64,000 nt of DNA from Granulosicoccus sp964390335 (GCA_964390335.1 CAYMHU010000005.1:109943-173942), one strand, 5' to 3'; shown: positions 26,316-35,576, counted from the first letter of the stretch. Made by a program: numbers and translations. Notes: generated by a model from the sequence alone, not told the origin.

Positions 26316-26972
26316 TTAGGCCGACAACAGCGCCATGCCATATGCCAATCCTGATGCCGCTGCGACGCCATCGACAATGGGCAAGCCGTGTCTCTGTTCC
26401 ATTCGATTAACAAGGTCGGTCATTCCAGCGCAGCCTAATACAATCGCTTCACATTGGTCTTCCGAGATGGCTTTGCTTATTTCGTCTGATATGCGTTGCT
26501 CGGCGTCTGATCCAGGCTTTTCAAGATCAAGCACCGGCACTTCTGATGCCCGAACCCGTTTGCAGTACGGGGAAACGCCGAAATCGTTGATGTTTTGTTC
26601 GATAACAGGTACCGATACAGAAAGCGTGGTTACAACGGAGAATGTGTTACCAGCCAGCATGCTGGCATGATAGGCAGCTTGCCCAATGCCAAGAATGGGA
26701 ACCTTGAACATTTTTCGCGCTTGCTCAATGCCCGTATCGTCAAAGCAGGCGATAACCATGGCATCGATGTGTTGCTGAACATGAGCTTGCATGACGTTAA
26801 GCATGCCGGGGACAGCTAAGTCGCCATCTTGTGGACCTTGTATGGATGGGGGGCCATCGGGATTGCTAACAGCAATAACATTGACATCGGTAGGAAGGAT
26901 AGATTTTGCGGTCAGCCTGACTTTGTCTGTCATAGAGTCAGTGCTATTGGGGTTCACGAACAGAATGTTCAT
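26316..26972 (-). CDS. Asp/Glu/hydantoin racemase family protein
   Basis: Protein of 218 residues with the two cysteines of the Asp/Glu racemase fold: VIACFDDTGIE and IVLGCAGMTDL. The N-terminal ILFVNPNSTDSMTDKV is typical of hydantoin racemases (HyuE/HyuA types) and of related allantoin racemases. It lies 13 bases downstream of the last permease gene of the PotABCD-type importer, so it probably acts on the imported compound or a derivative. The substrate is not known. Confidence 0.82.
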   Translation of the reverse strand: MNILFVNPNSTDSMTDKVRLTAKSILPTDVNVIAVSNPDGPPSIQGPQDGDLAVPGMLNVMQAHVQQHIDAMVIACFDDTGIEQARKMFKVPILGIGQAAYHASMLAGNTFSVVTTLSVSVPVIEQNINDFGVSPYCKRVRASEVPVLDLEKPGSDAEQRISDEISKAISEDQCEAIVLGCAGMTDLVNRMEQRHGLPIVDGVAAASGLAYGMALLSA

Positions 26973-26985
26973 TGTGCCGATCCGT

Positions 26986-27828
26986 CTACACTAACTCGTT
27001 TGAGTCAACGATTGCAGTTGGTGTTGTTTTGCGTTTTATCCACACGAACAAACCCAGAAAAATAGCAATAACAACAAAAGAGAATACAGTGGTAAGCGTA
27101 CCCAGTGCGTAGAGTACCGGTGTAGTCACACTGGTGGTCATGCCATAAATTTCCAGTGGTAATGTATTGTAAGAACCAGCAGTCAGTAGTGTTCTGGCGA
27201 ATTCGTCATAGGATAATGTAAATCCAAATAATCCCACACCAATAAGGCTCGGAGCAATTATAGGCAATACGATATGCCTGACGACTTGCCAATTTGATGC
27301 GCCTAAATCTCTTGCGGCTTCTTCATAACGGCTATCAAAACGATTGAATACTGCAAACATAATTAATAGACCGAACGGCAGGGTCCAGGTTAGTTGAGAA
27401 CCCAACCCAGAGGTGACCCAATGCACATCCCAATCGAGAAGATTAAATAAAATGCCAACTCCCAATGAAATCAGGATTGAAGGTATAATTAAGCTGGTGA
27501 TAACCAGATAAAAAACCAAGCTAGAACCTTTAAACTGCCGTCTGAATGCCATACCACCCATCACTGATACGACGACTGTTACCACCATAACAATAAGGCC
27601 CAGCGCAAATGAGCGTCGGAACGAACCCCAGATATCACCTACCGCTTGTTGTTCAAATAGGTTTTTAAACCAGTGCATTGACGTACCGTTCATGGGGAAA
27701 GTCAGGCCGCCCGAAGGGCCTTGGAAAGACAAGATAGCAATGGTGATAGTCGGGCCGTACAAAAACAATACGAACAAGCAAAAAAACAAGGCGAGTATAT
27801 AGAAGCTAAGTGGTCGTCTTTCTCCCAT
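26986..27828 (-). CDS. ABC transporter permease, PotC-type
   Basis: Inner-membrane permease of 280 residues with six predicted helices. The EAA loop EEAARDLGASNWQVVRHIVLP contacts the ATPase. It resembles PotC of polyamine/opine/Fe-type importers (family BPD_transp_1). The stop of the upstream permease gene lies three bases away. Together with the adjacent genes it forms one importer. Confidence 0.9.
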   Translation of the reverse strand: MGERRPLSFYILALFFCLFVLFLYGPTITIAILSFQGPSGGLTFPMNGTSMHWFKNLFEQQAVGDIWGSFRRSFALGLIVMVVTVVVSVMGGMAFRRQFKGSSLVFYLVITSLIIPSILISLGVGILFNLLDWDVHWVTSGLGSQLTWTLPFGLLIMFAVFNRFDSRYEEAARDLGASNWQVVRHIVLPIIAPSLIGVGLFGFTLSYDEFARTLLTAGSYNTLPLEIYGMTTSVTTPVLYALGTLTTVFSFVVIAIFLGLFVWIKRKTTPTAIVDSNELV

Positions 27829-27830
27829 GG

Positions 27831-28697
27831 TTATAGCTCCTTTCTGATGTCTACAAATCTCATCATAATGGAGATCATGATGAGCACCGTTAACAGCAGC
27901 ACAACGGCGCTAGCTGATGCGGCGGGGTATTGTAATAGTCCAATTTCATTAGAGATCATCCTGCCAACTGAAGCGGTTTGTCCGCCGCTCATAAATCGCA
28001 CCGTAATGAAGTCTCCCATAACAAGTGTTACCACAAAAATGGACCCGATCATAATGCCGGGTTTACTCAATGGAATGATGACATTCCAGAGTATTTGGAA
28101 TCCGCTCGCACCGGCATCTCGCGCTGCTTCAATCAGGCTATGGTCGATACGCATCATGGTGTTAAAGATTGGCACAATCATGAACAGCGTGAATAAATGT
28201 ACGAAGGCCAATACGACGGCAAACTCAGAAAATAATAACCACTCAAGCGGTTGATCAATCCAGCCAGCTTTAATGAGCATGTTGTTGGCAATACCATTTC
28301 TACCCAAAAACGGTATCCAAGAAATCATACGGATGATATTGGATGTCCAGAACGGGATAGTGCACAGTAAGAATAAACCTATCTGGATAGGTAAACTACG
28401 TATATGGAATGCGAGAAAGTATGCAACGGTAAACCCAATGAGTAATGTGATAAGCCAAGTGATAGCAGTAAACATCAATGTTTTAAAGTACACGCTGTAT
28501 GTCACTTTGGACGTGAACAGGAACTGATAATTCTCAAAAATAAAAGCCGGGTGGTAGCTGTACTCGGTTGATGCCCAGAAGCTGACGCACACTATGGCTA
28601 TGACCGGTAAAACCAGAAAAAAACCGAGGATCAGTACGATGGGTGATAGCTGTAGCCAACTTAAGCTATTGGATTTCCACGAACTTAAAGCTGACAC
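27831..28697 (-). CDS. ABC transporter permease, PotB-type
   Basis: Inner-membrane permease of 288 residues with an N-terminal helix LSPIVLILGFFLVLPVIAIV and EAA motif IEAARDAGASGFQILWNVII. It resembles PotB and pairs with the PotC-type permease that follows directly. A 124-base gap with a strong hairpin separates it from the binding-protein gene. Confidence 0.9.
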   Translation of the reverse strand: MSALSSWKSNSLSWLQLSPIVLILGFFLVLPVIAIVCVSFWASTEYSYHPAFIFENYQFLFTSKVTYSVYFKTLMFTAITWLITLLIGFTVAYFLAFHIRSLPIQIGLFLLCTIPFWTSNIIRMISWIPFLGRNGIANNMLIKAGWIDQPLEWLLFSEFAVVLAFVHLFTLFMIVPIFNTMMRIDHSLIEAARDAGASGFQILWNVIIPLSKPGIMIGSIFVVTLVMGDFITVRFMSGGQTASVGRMISNEIGLLQYPAASASAVVLLLTVLIMISIMMRFVDIRKEL

Positions 28698-28766
28698 ACG
28701 GGCTCCCGGATAGACATTAATTTGGCTCGAAGGCTAGATGTTGTTACTAGAAACCGATAATACAAC

Positions 28767-28806
28767 AATCCATTTGAAGGGCGCTAGTGCGCCCAACAAA
28801 TGGATT
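28767..28806 (-). ncRNA. Perfect intergenic stem-loop between binding-protein and permease genes
   Basis: AATCCATTTG (28767-28776) pairs fully with CAAATGGATT (28797-28806), and GGGCGC (28779-28784) with GCGCCC (28789-28794), around the loop TAGT. There is no T-run. Such hairpins often protect the binding-protein mRNA from decay and give it more product than the permeases. Confidence 0.7.
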
Positions 28807-28821
28807 CGGATACGTTGAGGA

Positions 28822-30138
28822 TTAAGCTGCGATGAACTCATTCCATTTACGTACCATGTACTGGTTTTCATCCATAACTGCGTTCCAGCAAGCCACGCTA
28901 CCCATACGATCGTTGAATGAACCACCATCTCTTACGGCGCCAGGGCCTTCCATTTTAACGCCTTGAGGGTTCACGATATCGCCTTGAGATGGCTTGCCTT
29001 CGAACCAGTAACCCCATTCATCTTCAGACATGAAATTCTTGGAGGTTTCTGGCACGGCAGAGTAGTAACCCTGACGCATTAAGTAGCCACCGACCCAACC
29101 GGATAAGTACCAGTTGATGTATTCGTAAGCTGCATCCAGTTCCAATCCGCTTAGATTTTTGGATAAGCCTAAGCCGCCACCCCATGAGCGATAGCCTTCT
29201 TTTAATGGCTGATAAACACACGGAATACCTTTTGCACGTACCGCCGTGATCGCTGGGGACCACATTGACTGGATAACTACTTCACCTGACGCCATTAAGT
29301 TTACGCTTTCGTCGAACGATTTCCAAAACGCGCGGAACTGACCGTTCTTTTTGGCCTCTGTCATGATTGCCATTGTTTTGTCGATTTCTTCGCGCGTCAT
29401 GTTGCCTTTGTCTGTGTAGGTAATTTCACCCATTGCTTCACAAACCATTGCAGCATCCATGATTCCGATGGATGAGATATCCAGAATCGATGCCTTACCT
29501 TTGTACTTTGGATCAAGTAGTTGCGCCCAGGTATTGATTTCTTCGTCAATTAAATCTGGGCGAATACCTAATGTATCCGCGTTATAAATAGTGGGGATGA
29601 GCGTCATCCAACCAGACTCGTTGTCCACAAATTCTTTTCCATCAGGCCCGTCAACAAAACCAACTGTATGCGGCGCAGTACCTTGGGCGATAACGCTTTC
29701 TGGCGTTAATTTACCGTTTCTGAAAATACCAACGATCTTGTCGTAGTTTTCAATTTTACTGGTGTCCATAGGCTGCAGGTTGCCGGCCGGCCAAACCTTT
29801 TTACAAATCCAGTATTCGATATCTGCAATGTCAAAGGACTTAGGCTGAGTGGCTGCGCGTTGTGCTACGGAATCTGAATCGAGTGCAGTCATCTCAAGCG
29901 TGAAACCGAGATCTTCTTTTACCTTGGCAGCAACGTCGTTTAAGTTAGATACGCCTGTACCGAATTGGCGCAGTGTTACATCTTTAATATTTTGCGCCCA
30001 TAGTAAAGGTGCGCCGAAAACAGTGGAGGCAGCAGTGACAGCAGTCGCACCTTTTAAAATATTGCGTCTTTGACGCTCATGTGCGGTTAGTCCGGATATA
30101 GTTTGAGTTACGTTCTTATTATCTGTCTTGTCTTTCAT
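28822..30138 (-). CDS. Extracellular solute-binding protein, PotD-type
   Basis: Periplasmic binding protein of 438 residues with a Tat-type signal (QRRNILKGATAVTAAS) ending near LLWAQ. The mature part resembles spermidine/putrescine-type binding proteins (SBP_bac_8), with SIGIMDAAMVCEAMG and a C-terminal NDRMGSVACWN. Length is longer than PotD of Escherichia coli. The ligand cannot be read from sequence; many members bind opines or betaines, which would fit the neighbouring demethylation-type enzymes. It lies between the ATPase and permease genes. Confidence 0.85.
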   Translation of the reverse strand: MKDKTDNKNVTQTISGLTAHERQRRNILKGATAVTAASTVFGAPLLWAQNIKDVTLRQFGTGVSNLNDVAAKVKEDLGFTLEMTALDSDSVAQRAATQPKSFDIADIEYWICKKVWPAGNLQPMDTSKIENYDKIVGIFRNGKLTPESVIAQGTAPHTVGFVDGPDGKEFVDNESGWMTLIPTIYNADTLGIRPDLIDEEINTWAQLLDPKYKGKASILDISSIGIMDAAMVCEAMGEITYTDKGNMTREEIDKTMAIMTEAKKNGQFRAFWKSFDESVNLMASGEVVIQSMWSPAITAVRAKGIPCVYQPLKEGYRSWGGGLGLSKNLSGLELDAAYEYINWYLSGWVGGYLMRQGYYSAVPETSKNFMSEDEWGYWFEGKPSQGDIVNPQGVKMEGPGAVRDGGSFNDRMGSVACWNAVMDENQYMVRKWNEFIAA

Positions 30139-30188
30139 GTTTTTCTCCGAATATTAGTTTGCGCTAATGCGCGTTGATAAAGTTTGTA

Positions 30189-31190
30189 CTAGCTTGTGTT
30201 TAATGCGTGCAAATCTTTGGTATCCCAAAACACGCTAACGGTTTCTCCTTGGTTAATTGGTTGAGTTCTGTATTGTTCGTCGGATAAAGAGGCGATAATA
30301 TCGGTCCCTTGATAGTCAAGCGTTACATCCACACTACGTCCTAAAAATTCTACATTTGAAACATCGGCTTTCACCCCTGTGTCGTTCTTATCAATTTGTG
30401 TGCGGTCGGTTCTGACCGCGTAGCTCCTGCCGTCTGTTTGCACTATGTTGTGCCCACCCATAAAGCGCGCAACAAATTCTGTATTAGGATAATTAAATAC
30501 GTCCATTGGCGTGCCAGTTTGCTCAATAATCGCGTTGTTCATGAGCACGATTTCATCTGACAAAGCCATGGCTTCATCCTGGCTGTGGGTCACGTGTATA
30601 AAAGTGATACCCAATTCTTTTTGAAGTCTTGAGAGTTCCGCACGCATGCGAATGCGTAAGAACGGATCCAACGCGGACAATGGTTCATCCAACAACAACA
30701 CTGAAGGTTCAGTGATTAAAGCGCGTGCCAACGCTACTCGCTGTTGTTGTCCGCCAGATAGTTGCTCTGGTAGCCGGTCGCTGAAGGACTCCATATGGAC
30801 TAGCTCCAGCATGGCTAATGCTTTCTTGCTCCGGCTTTCTTTGGCTTCACCTTTCATCTTCAGACTGAATGCCACGTTATCAACCACAGATAAATGGGGG
30901 AACAATGCGTAGCTTTGAAACATCATGGACGTTCCGCGAAGTGCAGGTTTTAGTTTGTTTATTTCACGGCCGTCCAGCGTAATCGAGCCCTGAGTAACCG
31001 ATTCGTGACCCGCAATCATGCGTAGTGTGGTTGATTTGCCACAGCCAGATGGCCCCAACAAGCAGACATACGTTCCGGGTTTAAACGTGTGTGAAAATTG
31101 GTCTACCGCTAACGCAGAACCAAATGATTTTGAGACAGATACGAGCTGAAGCTCACCGCGCATGTTTTTGGAATTCAAGATTGTGCTCAC
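30189..31190 (-). CDS. ABC transporter ATP-binding protein, PotA-type
   Basis: ATPase of 333 residues. Walker A is GPSGCGKST, the signature LSGGQQQRVALARAL, Walker B VLLLDEP and the switch histidine FIHVTHSQDEA. A C-terminal TOBE-like regulatory domain follows from about residue 240. It is the first gene of the importer operon on this strand, read as ATPase, binding protein, two permeases, racemase. Confidence 0.92.
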   Translation of the reverse strand: MSTILNSKNMRGELQLVSVSKSFGSALAVDQFSHTFKPGTYVCLLGPSGCGKSTTLRMIAGHESVTQGSITLDGREINKLKPALRGTSMMFQSYALFPHLSVVDNVAFSLKMKGEAKESRSKKALAMLELVHMESFSDRLPEQLSGGQQQRVALARALITEPSVLLLDEPLSALDPFLRIRMRAELSRLQKELGITFIHVTHSQDEAMALSDEIVLMNNAIIEQTGTPMDVFNYPNTEFVARFMGGHNIVQTDGRSYAVRTDRTQIDKNDTGVKADVSNVEFLGRSVDVTLDYQGTDIIASLSDEQYRTQPINQGETVSVFWDTKDLHALNTS

Positions 31191-31517
31191 TTTGGTGCAG
31201 ATAAATCGAAGTGTGCGCCATCATGATGCGGTTCGTAAAGTGATATCAACGGTTTAGTGTTCTCTTGTTGCAATGCCACTATGCAGCGTCAATGTTTATA
31301 CCAATTAGTGGCATAGTCTAGATGGGTGAAACTTTATTGACCAATTCGTTGGTATAACTACTTAAGAGTGTCGTGTAAATCTCTGAATGCAGTAGTGTTT
31401 ACAAATACAAAAATATTTGGAACAGTATGGTGTGCGAACGCGTATTTAGCTGACCAAACTTGTATTTAAAGAGACAAGGGTGCACGTAAGCAGTGCACAG
31501 GAAATATTGTTCAGTTG
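31191..31517. other. Non-coding region upstream of the PotABCD-type operon
   Basis: This 327-base stretch contains no credible gene. It separates the minus-strand importer operon from the minus-strand MFS gene stop. It holds the operator-like repeats at 31273-31357, listed separately, and no clear terminator for the MFS gene. Confidence 0.6.
31273..31357. promoter_or_regulatory. Cluster of inverted repeats upstream of the importer operon
   Basis: ATGCCACTA (31273-31281) faces TAGTGGCAT (31306-31314). ATACCAATTAGTGGCAT (31298-31314) is an imperfect palindrome. ACCAATTCGTTGGT (31340-31353) has perfect 5-base arms. TTATACCAA (31296-31304) is the exact inverse of TTGGTATAA (31349-31357). The two palindromes are centred about 41 bases apart, near four helical turns. 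This suits cooperative binding of one repressor 80-170 bases before the importer ATPase start. Confidence 0.5.
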
Positions 31518-32735
31518 TTAGGTTGTCTTTTTATGCCAGTTAACTAATAAAGCCAACGCAATAGTGGATGTGGCTGCGATGGATAGGCTCCATAGCAAAA
31601 TGTTGTGCTGAACAAATAGTGCAATGACGCTGGAGGCAAAACCTGAGAATAGACTGGTGATAGTTCCCATGAAAGCGGCAGTGAAGCCAATAATATGGCG
31701 ATGAGAATGTAAAACCATACTGGTTGTGTTAGCGACTACTGCTAGGAAGCCGAATGCAAAGACGGTCAACGATAAAGTGACGCTCCAAACCGACAGAAAT
31801 CCGAATATCGTGAATGCAGAGATACACAAACTTGCGAAAATCATGACTGCAGCAGCCACCATCGTAGTTGGCACCACATTAATACGTTCAATTAAATAGT
31901 GATTAGCATATTGACCAATGATGATGCCAAGTCCATGTATTGCAAAGTACAGCGCGAATGCGGTGCCAGATATACCAAACGTATTTGCATAAATTGATGG
32001 TGCGGTTGATATGATTAAGATCATGCTTACCGCTGCTATGGCATTTATACCAATAAAAATCCGAGATTGTTTTGTTTGAATAACAGCTTTCGCGTTTTGC
32101 ACGATAGTGGCAAGTTGAGTCGCGTTTTTATTCGGGCTTTGGTTTGTTTCGGGCATACGTTTTAAAACGTACAGCATGCCCCCACAGTAAATGGCCATAA
32201 CAACGAATACCCAGCGCCAGTTGCCACCGATTTCTAAAATCATCGCGCCAATAAGTGGTGCCATAAGCGGACCCACAGAAAACAACCCAGTGGCAATTGC
32301 CATTTTTTTTGCCAGTTCTGGTCCTTCATATAAATCGCGGATAATGGCCCGTGAAAGAACGTAAGGTGATGCAGCGCCAAAACCCTGCAATGCTCTTGCT
32401 ATAAGTAAGCTGGTCAGCGAATTCGATAGTGCGGCCAGTATTGCACCGCAGATAAATATGATCATACCGATGATCAGTATGAGTCTACGACCATACCGGT
32501 CTGATAGAGAGCCAAATAGCAATTGGCCAGTGCCAAGCATGGCGATATAAAACGTTATGGTCAGCGGCAGTTTTTCCAGTGGCGCCCCCAGGCCATCAGA
32601 CATCACTTTAAACAGTGGCAGACTGATATCGATTGAGAACGCAGTCAATGACATCAAAAAACCGCAAAAGACGACTATTCGGGCGGGCGACATCAGAGGA
32701 GACCGTCCGTGTTGATCTGATGTATGACTGTGCAC
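31518..32735 (-). CDS. MFS multidrug transporter, Bcr/CflA-like
   Basis: Inner-membrane transporter of 405 residues with about 12 helices. The loop between helices 2 and 3 carries GSLSDRYGRRLILIIG, the MFS signature; the first segment with SIDISLPLFKVMSDGLG resembles the Bcr/CflA drug-export group. The GTG start used gives a long polar N-terminus; an ATG at 32693 would give a more usual start (MSPARIVVF). It is a single gene, not obviously part of the importer operon. Confidence 0.85.
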   Translation of the reverse strand: MHSHTSDQHGRSPLMSPARIVVFCGFLMSLTAFSIDISLPLFKVMSDGLGAPLEKLPLTITFYIAMLGTGQLLFGSLSDRYGRRLILIIGMIIFICGAILAALSNSLTSLLIARALQGFGAASPYVLSRAIIRDLYEGPELAKKMAIATGLFSVGPLMAPLIGAMILEIGGNWRWVFVVMAIYCGGMLYVLKRMPETNQSPNKNATQLATIVQNAKAVIQTKQSRIFIGINAIAAVSMILIISTAPSIYANTFGISGTAFALYFAIHGLGIIIGQYANHYLIERINVVPTTMVAAAVMIFASLCISAFTIFGFLSVWSVTLSLTVFAFGFLAVVANTTSMVLHSHRHIIGFTAAFMGTITSLFSGFASSVIALFVQHNILLWSLSIAATSTIALALLVNWHKKTT

Positions 32736-32777
32736 TGTTGCTTAAGTTATCGGCTATTAAAGTGCCTGATAGATTTG

Positions 32778-33773
32778 CTATACGTCAGCGAGATTGATCA
32801 TTTTGCCTAGTTGCGCTGATTGCGTAGCGGCTTCTGCCATCGCAAGAGCGGCTACACCTGCATCAATTCCCACTGGCACTGCGGTGCCACTTATCACTGA
32901 TTCAACAAACGCTGACCACTCAATTTTGTAAGCAGGCATGTAGCGTTCAAGAAAGAAGTAGGTTGGCTTGGCGCTAGTTATTCCTTGCTCCGTTGACTTT
33001 ACCACTGTGTTTTCCAGCATGTTCTTAACTTGCAATGACCCTTTAGAACCCAATAGTTCAAGTCTTTGATCGTAGCCATAAACAGCTCTTCGCGAATTAT
33101 TGATAACTGCAATGCGACCATCTGTATAGGTAAGCGTGGCGACTGCGGTATCCACATCGTTTTGTTCACCAATTTGAGCATCGATAATAGATGAGCCCAC
33201 GGCGCTTATAGTGGTTGGTACATCACCCATAATAAAGTTGGCCATATCAAAGTCATGAATCATCATATCTCTGAACAAACCGCCGGAGACTTTGACATAA
33301 CTGATTGGCGGGGGTGCCGGGTCGAAGGAGTTGATAATAAGCAGCTCTGATTTTCCTATATCACCAGCATTTGCTGAACGTTTTAATTCTGCAAAGTTGG
33401 GGTCAAATCGCCGGTTGAACCCGAGCATGACCGGCGCACCGTTTTGCGTGGCCACACGTTGGCATTCGCGCGCACGCTCAAGGCTCAGGTCAAGTGGTTT
33501 TTCACACAAGACCGCTTTACCGGTGGCGGTGGCCGCTTCAATCAGATCTGAGTGCGTATCGGTGGAGGTAGCAATCAATACCGCATCGATGGATTCGTCA
33601 TTAATAATCGATTCTGTTGATTGGTGTTCACAGCCATATTGTGCTGCCAATGTTTCCGCATTATCGGCAACGACATCTGACACGGCAACTAGCTCACTCT
33701 GCGGATGTGTAGAGATCGCAGCAGCATGTACCGCGCCGATTCTACCGGCTCCAAGTAATCCGACTTTTAGCAT
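32778..33773 (-). CDS. Gfo/Idh/MocA-family oxidoreductase, inositol 2-dehydrogenase-like
   Basis: NAD-dependent dehydrogenase of 331 residues. The Rossmann motif VGLLGAGRIGAVHA starts the protein, and CEKPLDLSL contains the catalytic-region lysine. The motif FRDMMIHDFDMANF with His-Asp is close to inositol 2-dehydrogenases. ATG at 33773 is chosen because GGGAG precedes it and the Rossmann strand follows at once; longer frames add a polar tail. No other inositol genes are nearby, so the polyol substrate is uncertain. Confidence 0.85.
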   Translation of the reverse strand: MLKVGLLGAGRIGAVHAAAISTHPQSELVAVSDVVADNAETLAAQYGCEHQSTESIINDESIDAVLIATSTDTHSDLIEAATATGKAVLCEKPLDLSLERARECQRVATQNGAPVMLGFNRRFDPNFAELKRSANAGDIGKSELLIINSFDPAPPPISYVKVSGGLFRDMMIHDFDMANFIMGDVPTTISAVGSSIIDAQIGEQNDVDTAVATLTYTDGRIAVINNSRRAVYGYDQRLELLGSKGSLQVKNMLENTVVKSTEQGITSAKPTYFFLERYMPAYKIEWSAFVESVISGTAVPVGIDAGVAALAMAEAATQSAQLGKMINLADV

Positions 33774-33915
33774 TGTCACTCCCGAGTTATTTGGCTCTAG
33801 ATGGGTAATTTTACGCTGGCGGTAGTATATACGCAGTGATGGTTTCGGGAGACAAATAATCGCTCGTAGTCGCAATTCGTTATATTATATTCGCTGTTCC
33901 AGGAGAAGAGTGTCA

Positions 33916-34560
33916 ATGCAAGACTATCAGCGCGAATTTATCCAGTTTTCTATCGATGCCGATGTACTGCGCTTTGGTGAATTTACCTTAAAATCCGGCC
34001 GTATTAGTCCGTATTTTTTTAATGCAGGACTTTTCAATACAGGGCAACGATTGGCCAAGCTAGGGCAGTACTATGCCAAAGCCATTGTAAGCGCCGATAT
34101 TGATTTTGACGTCTTGTTTGGACCTGCCTATAAAGGTATTCCCCTGGTGAGCGCTGTGGCTGTAGCATTACATGAGCACCACGGAATTGACAAACCGTGG
34201 GTTTTTAATCGAAAGGAGGCAAAAACGCACGGTGAAGGAGGCAGTCTTGTCGGGTCAGACTTGCAAGGGCGGGTATTGGTTATCGATGATGTTATTACGG
34301 CCGGAACAGCCATCCGCGAAAGTTTGGAATTAATAAAGCAGGAAGATGCTTCACTGGCAGCTGTTTGCGTGAGTATCGATCGGCAGGAGAAAGGGTTGCA
34401 CGAGAAATCAGCCATACAGGAAATTGAGGCCGATCATAACGTAGATGTGGTGACTATAGCGACGTTGGACACCCTGGTAGAGTTTCTGTTAGAACAACCC
34501 GATTCTGCAAACATTCTTGAAGCCATAAAGCGTTACCGATCAGACTATGGTGTGGTTTAG
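33916..34560 (+). CDS. pyrE: Orotate phosphoribosyltransferase
   Basis: Pyrimidine-synthesis enzyme of 214 residues that converts orotate and PRPP to orotidine monophosphate. The start QDYQREFIQFSIDADVLRFG, then EFTLKSGRISPYFFNAGLF, and the PRPP-binding motif VLVIDDVITAGTAI are characteristic. ATG at 33916 aligns with the usual PyrE start, while GTG at 33910 with AGGAG upstream is the alternative. It is divergent from the dehydrogenase and is a housekeeping gene within accessory content. Confidence 0.95.
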   Translation: MQDYQREFIQFSIDADVLRFGEFTLKSGRISPYFFNAGLFNTGQRLAKLGQYYAKAIVSADIDFDVLFGPAYKGIPLVSAVAVALHEHHGIDKPWVFNRKEAKTHGEGGSLVGSDLQGRVLVIDDVITAGTAIRESLELIKQEDASLAAVCVSIDRQEKGLHEKSAIQEIEADHNVDVVTIATLDTLVEFLLEQPDSANILEAIKRYRSDYGVV

Positions 34561-34598
34561 TGGTCCGCATTAAACGCGTTACTACTGGGTACTGAATT

Positions 34599-35576
34599 AT
34601 GGGCATCATGTCCCTTGGTTATTTAGGCGTTCAATCAAATAAAACAGACGATTGGAGTCAGTTCGCCCAAAAGATTCTTGGTTTCCAACAGATCGATAGA
34701 GGTGCAAATACACTTTCATTCCGAATGGATGACTATAAGCAACGATTTGTCGTCAGCGATGAGATTGGCGATAGCCCCATTGTTATCGGGTGGGAGGTAG
34801 TTAATAAAACTGATCTGTCTGAATTTGCCGATAAAATAGATAACGCTGGGCATAGAGTGCAGTGGGGTAATGATGGGCTCGCTGCGCAGAGGTGTGTTGA
34901 ATCACTGATTGTGTTTAACGACCCTGATGGCAATCGAATAGAGCTATTTTCAAATCCGCAAAAAACAACCGAACCGTTTATACCCGGCAGACCCATATCA
35001 GGATTCAAAACTGGTGCTCTGGGAATGGGACATGCGGTGTTGCATGTGCGCGATACGAAGAATTTGGTTACGTTTTATCAAGATGTGTTGGGGTTCTCGT
35101 TAAGTGATTTCGGTCAGAAGCCTGTTCCACTTTATTTCTTTCATGTTAATGAACGCCACCATAGCTTTGCTATTGTGGGCTCCGGACGAACCGGGTTTCA
35201 TCACTTTATGGTTGAGTATCATAATCTGGATGATGTTGGTCAGGGCTACGACCTATCTCAAATGCAGGACGATGCCATTGCGTATACATTGGGTCGACAC
35301 ACTAACGACTACATGACCAGTTATTATTCGAATACGCCTTCCAACTTTTTTGTGGAGAGCGGTTGGGGTGGTCGGTTAATTGATCCCGATACTTGGCAGC
35401 CGCATGAAACAAGTTGCGGACCTAGCTTCTGGGGACATGATCGCTTGTATTTGTCTGAGGAGGCCCGTAAAGATTATCGAGATATGCGTATGGACATTGC
35501 CGCTAAGGGATTGCGCACACCGCCAATTATCGACTGCCCATGGTTGTTCAATGATTTTTGGCGATCGCAGAACTAA
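34599..35576 (+). CDS. VOC-superfamily extradiol ring-cleavage dioxygenase
   Basis: Protein of 325 residues with two glyoxalase/bleomycin-type (VOC) halves, like 2,3-dihydroxybiphenyl 1,2-dioxygenases. Candidate iron ligands are His145 (GMGHAVL), a histidine of GFHHFMVEYH and Glu253 (FFVESGWG); LGRHTNDYM is a conserved secondary-shell site. It should open catechol-type rings next to a hydroxyl. It begins 38 bases after pyrE and precedes the MhpA-like hydroxylase, so the two probably act in sequence. No ring-fission hydrolase gene is nearby. Confidence 0.88.
   Translation: MGIMSLGYLGVQSNKTDDWSQFAQKILGFQQIDRGANTLSFRMDDYKQRFVVSDEIGDSPIVIGWEVVNKTDLSEFADKIDNAGHRVQWGNDGLAAQRCVESLIVFNDPDGNRIELFSNPQKTTEPFIPGRPISGFKTGALGMGHAVLHVRDTKNLVTFYQDVLGFSLSDFGQKPVPLYFFHVNERHHSFAIVGSGRTGFHHFMVEYHNLDDVGQGYDLSQMQDDAIAYTLGRHTNDYMTSYYSNTPSNFFVESGWGGRLIDPDTWQPHETSCGPSFWGHDRLYLSEEARKDYRDMRMDIAAKGLRTPPIIDCPWLFNDFWRSQN

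Noticed and set aside
26986..31190. Calling the PotABCD-type genes a spermidine/putrescine importer
   Set aside because: Family similarity does not fix the ligand, and the neighbours suggest a methylated amine or related compound.
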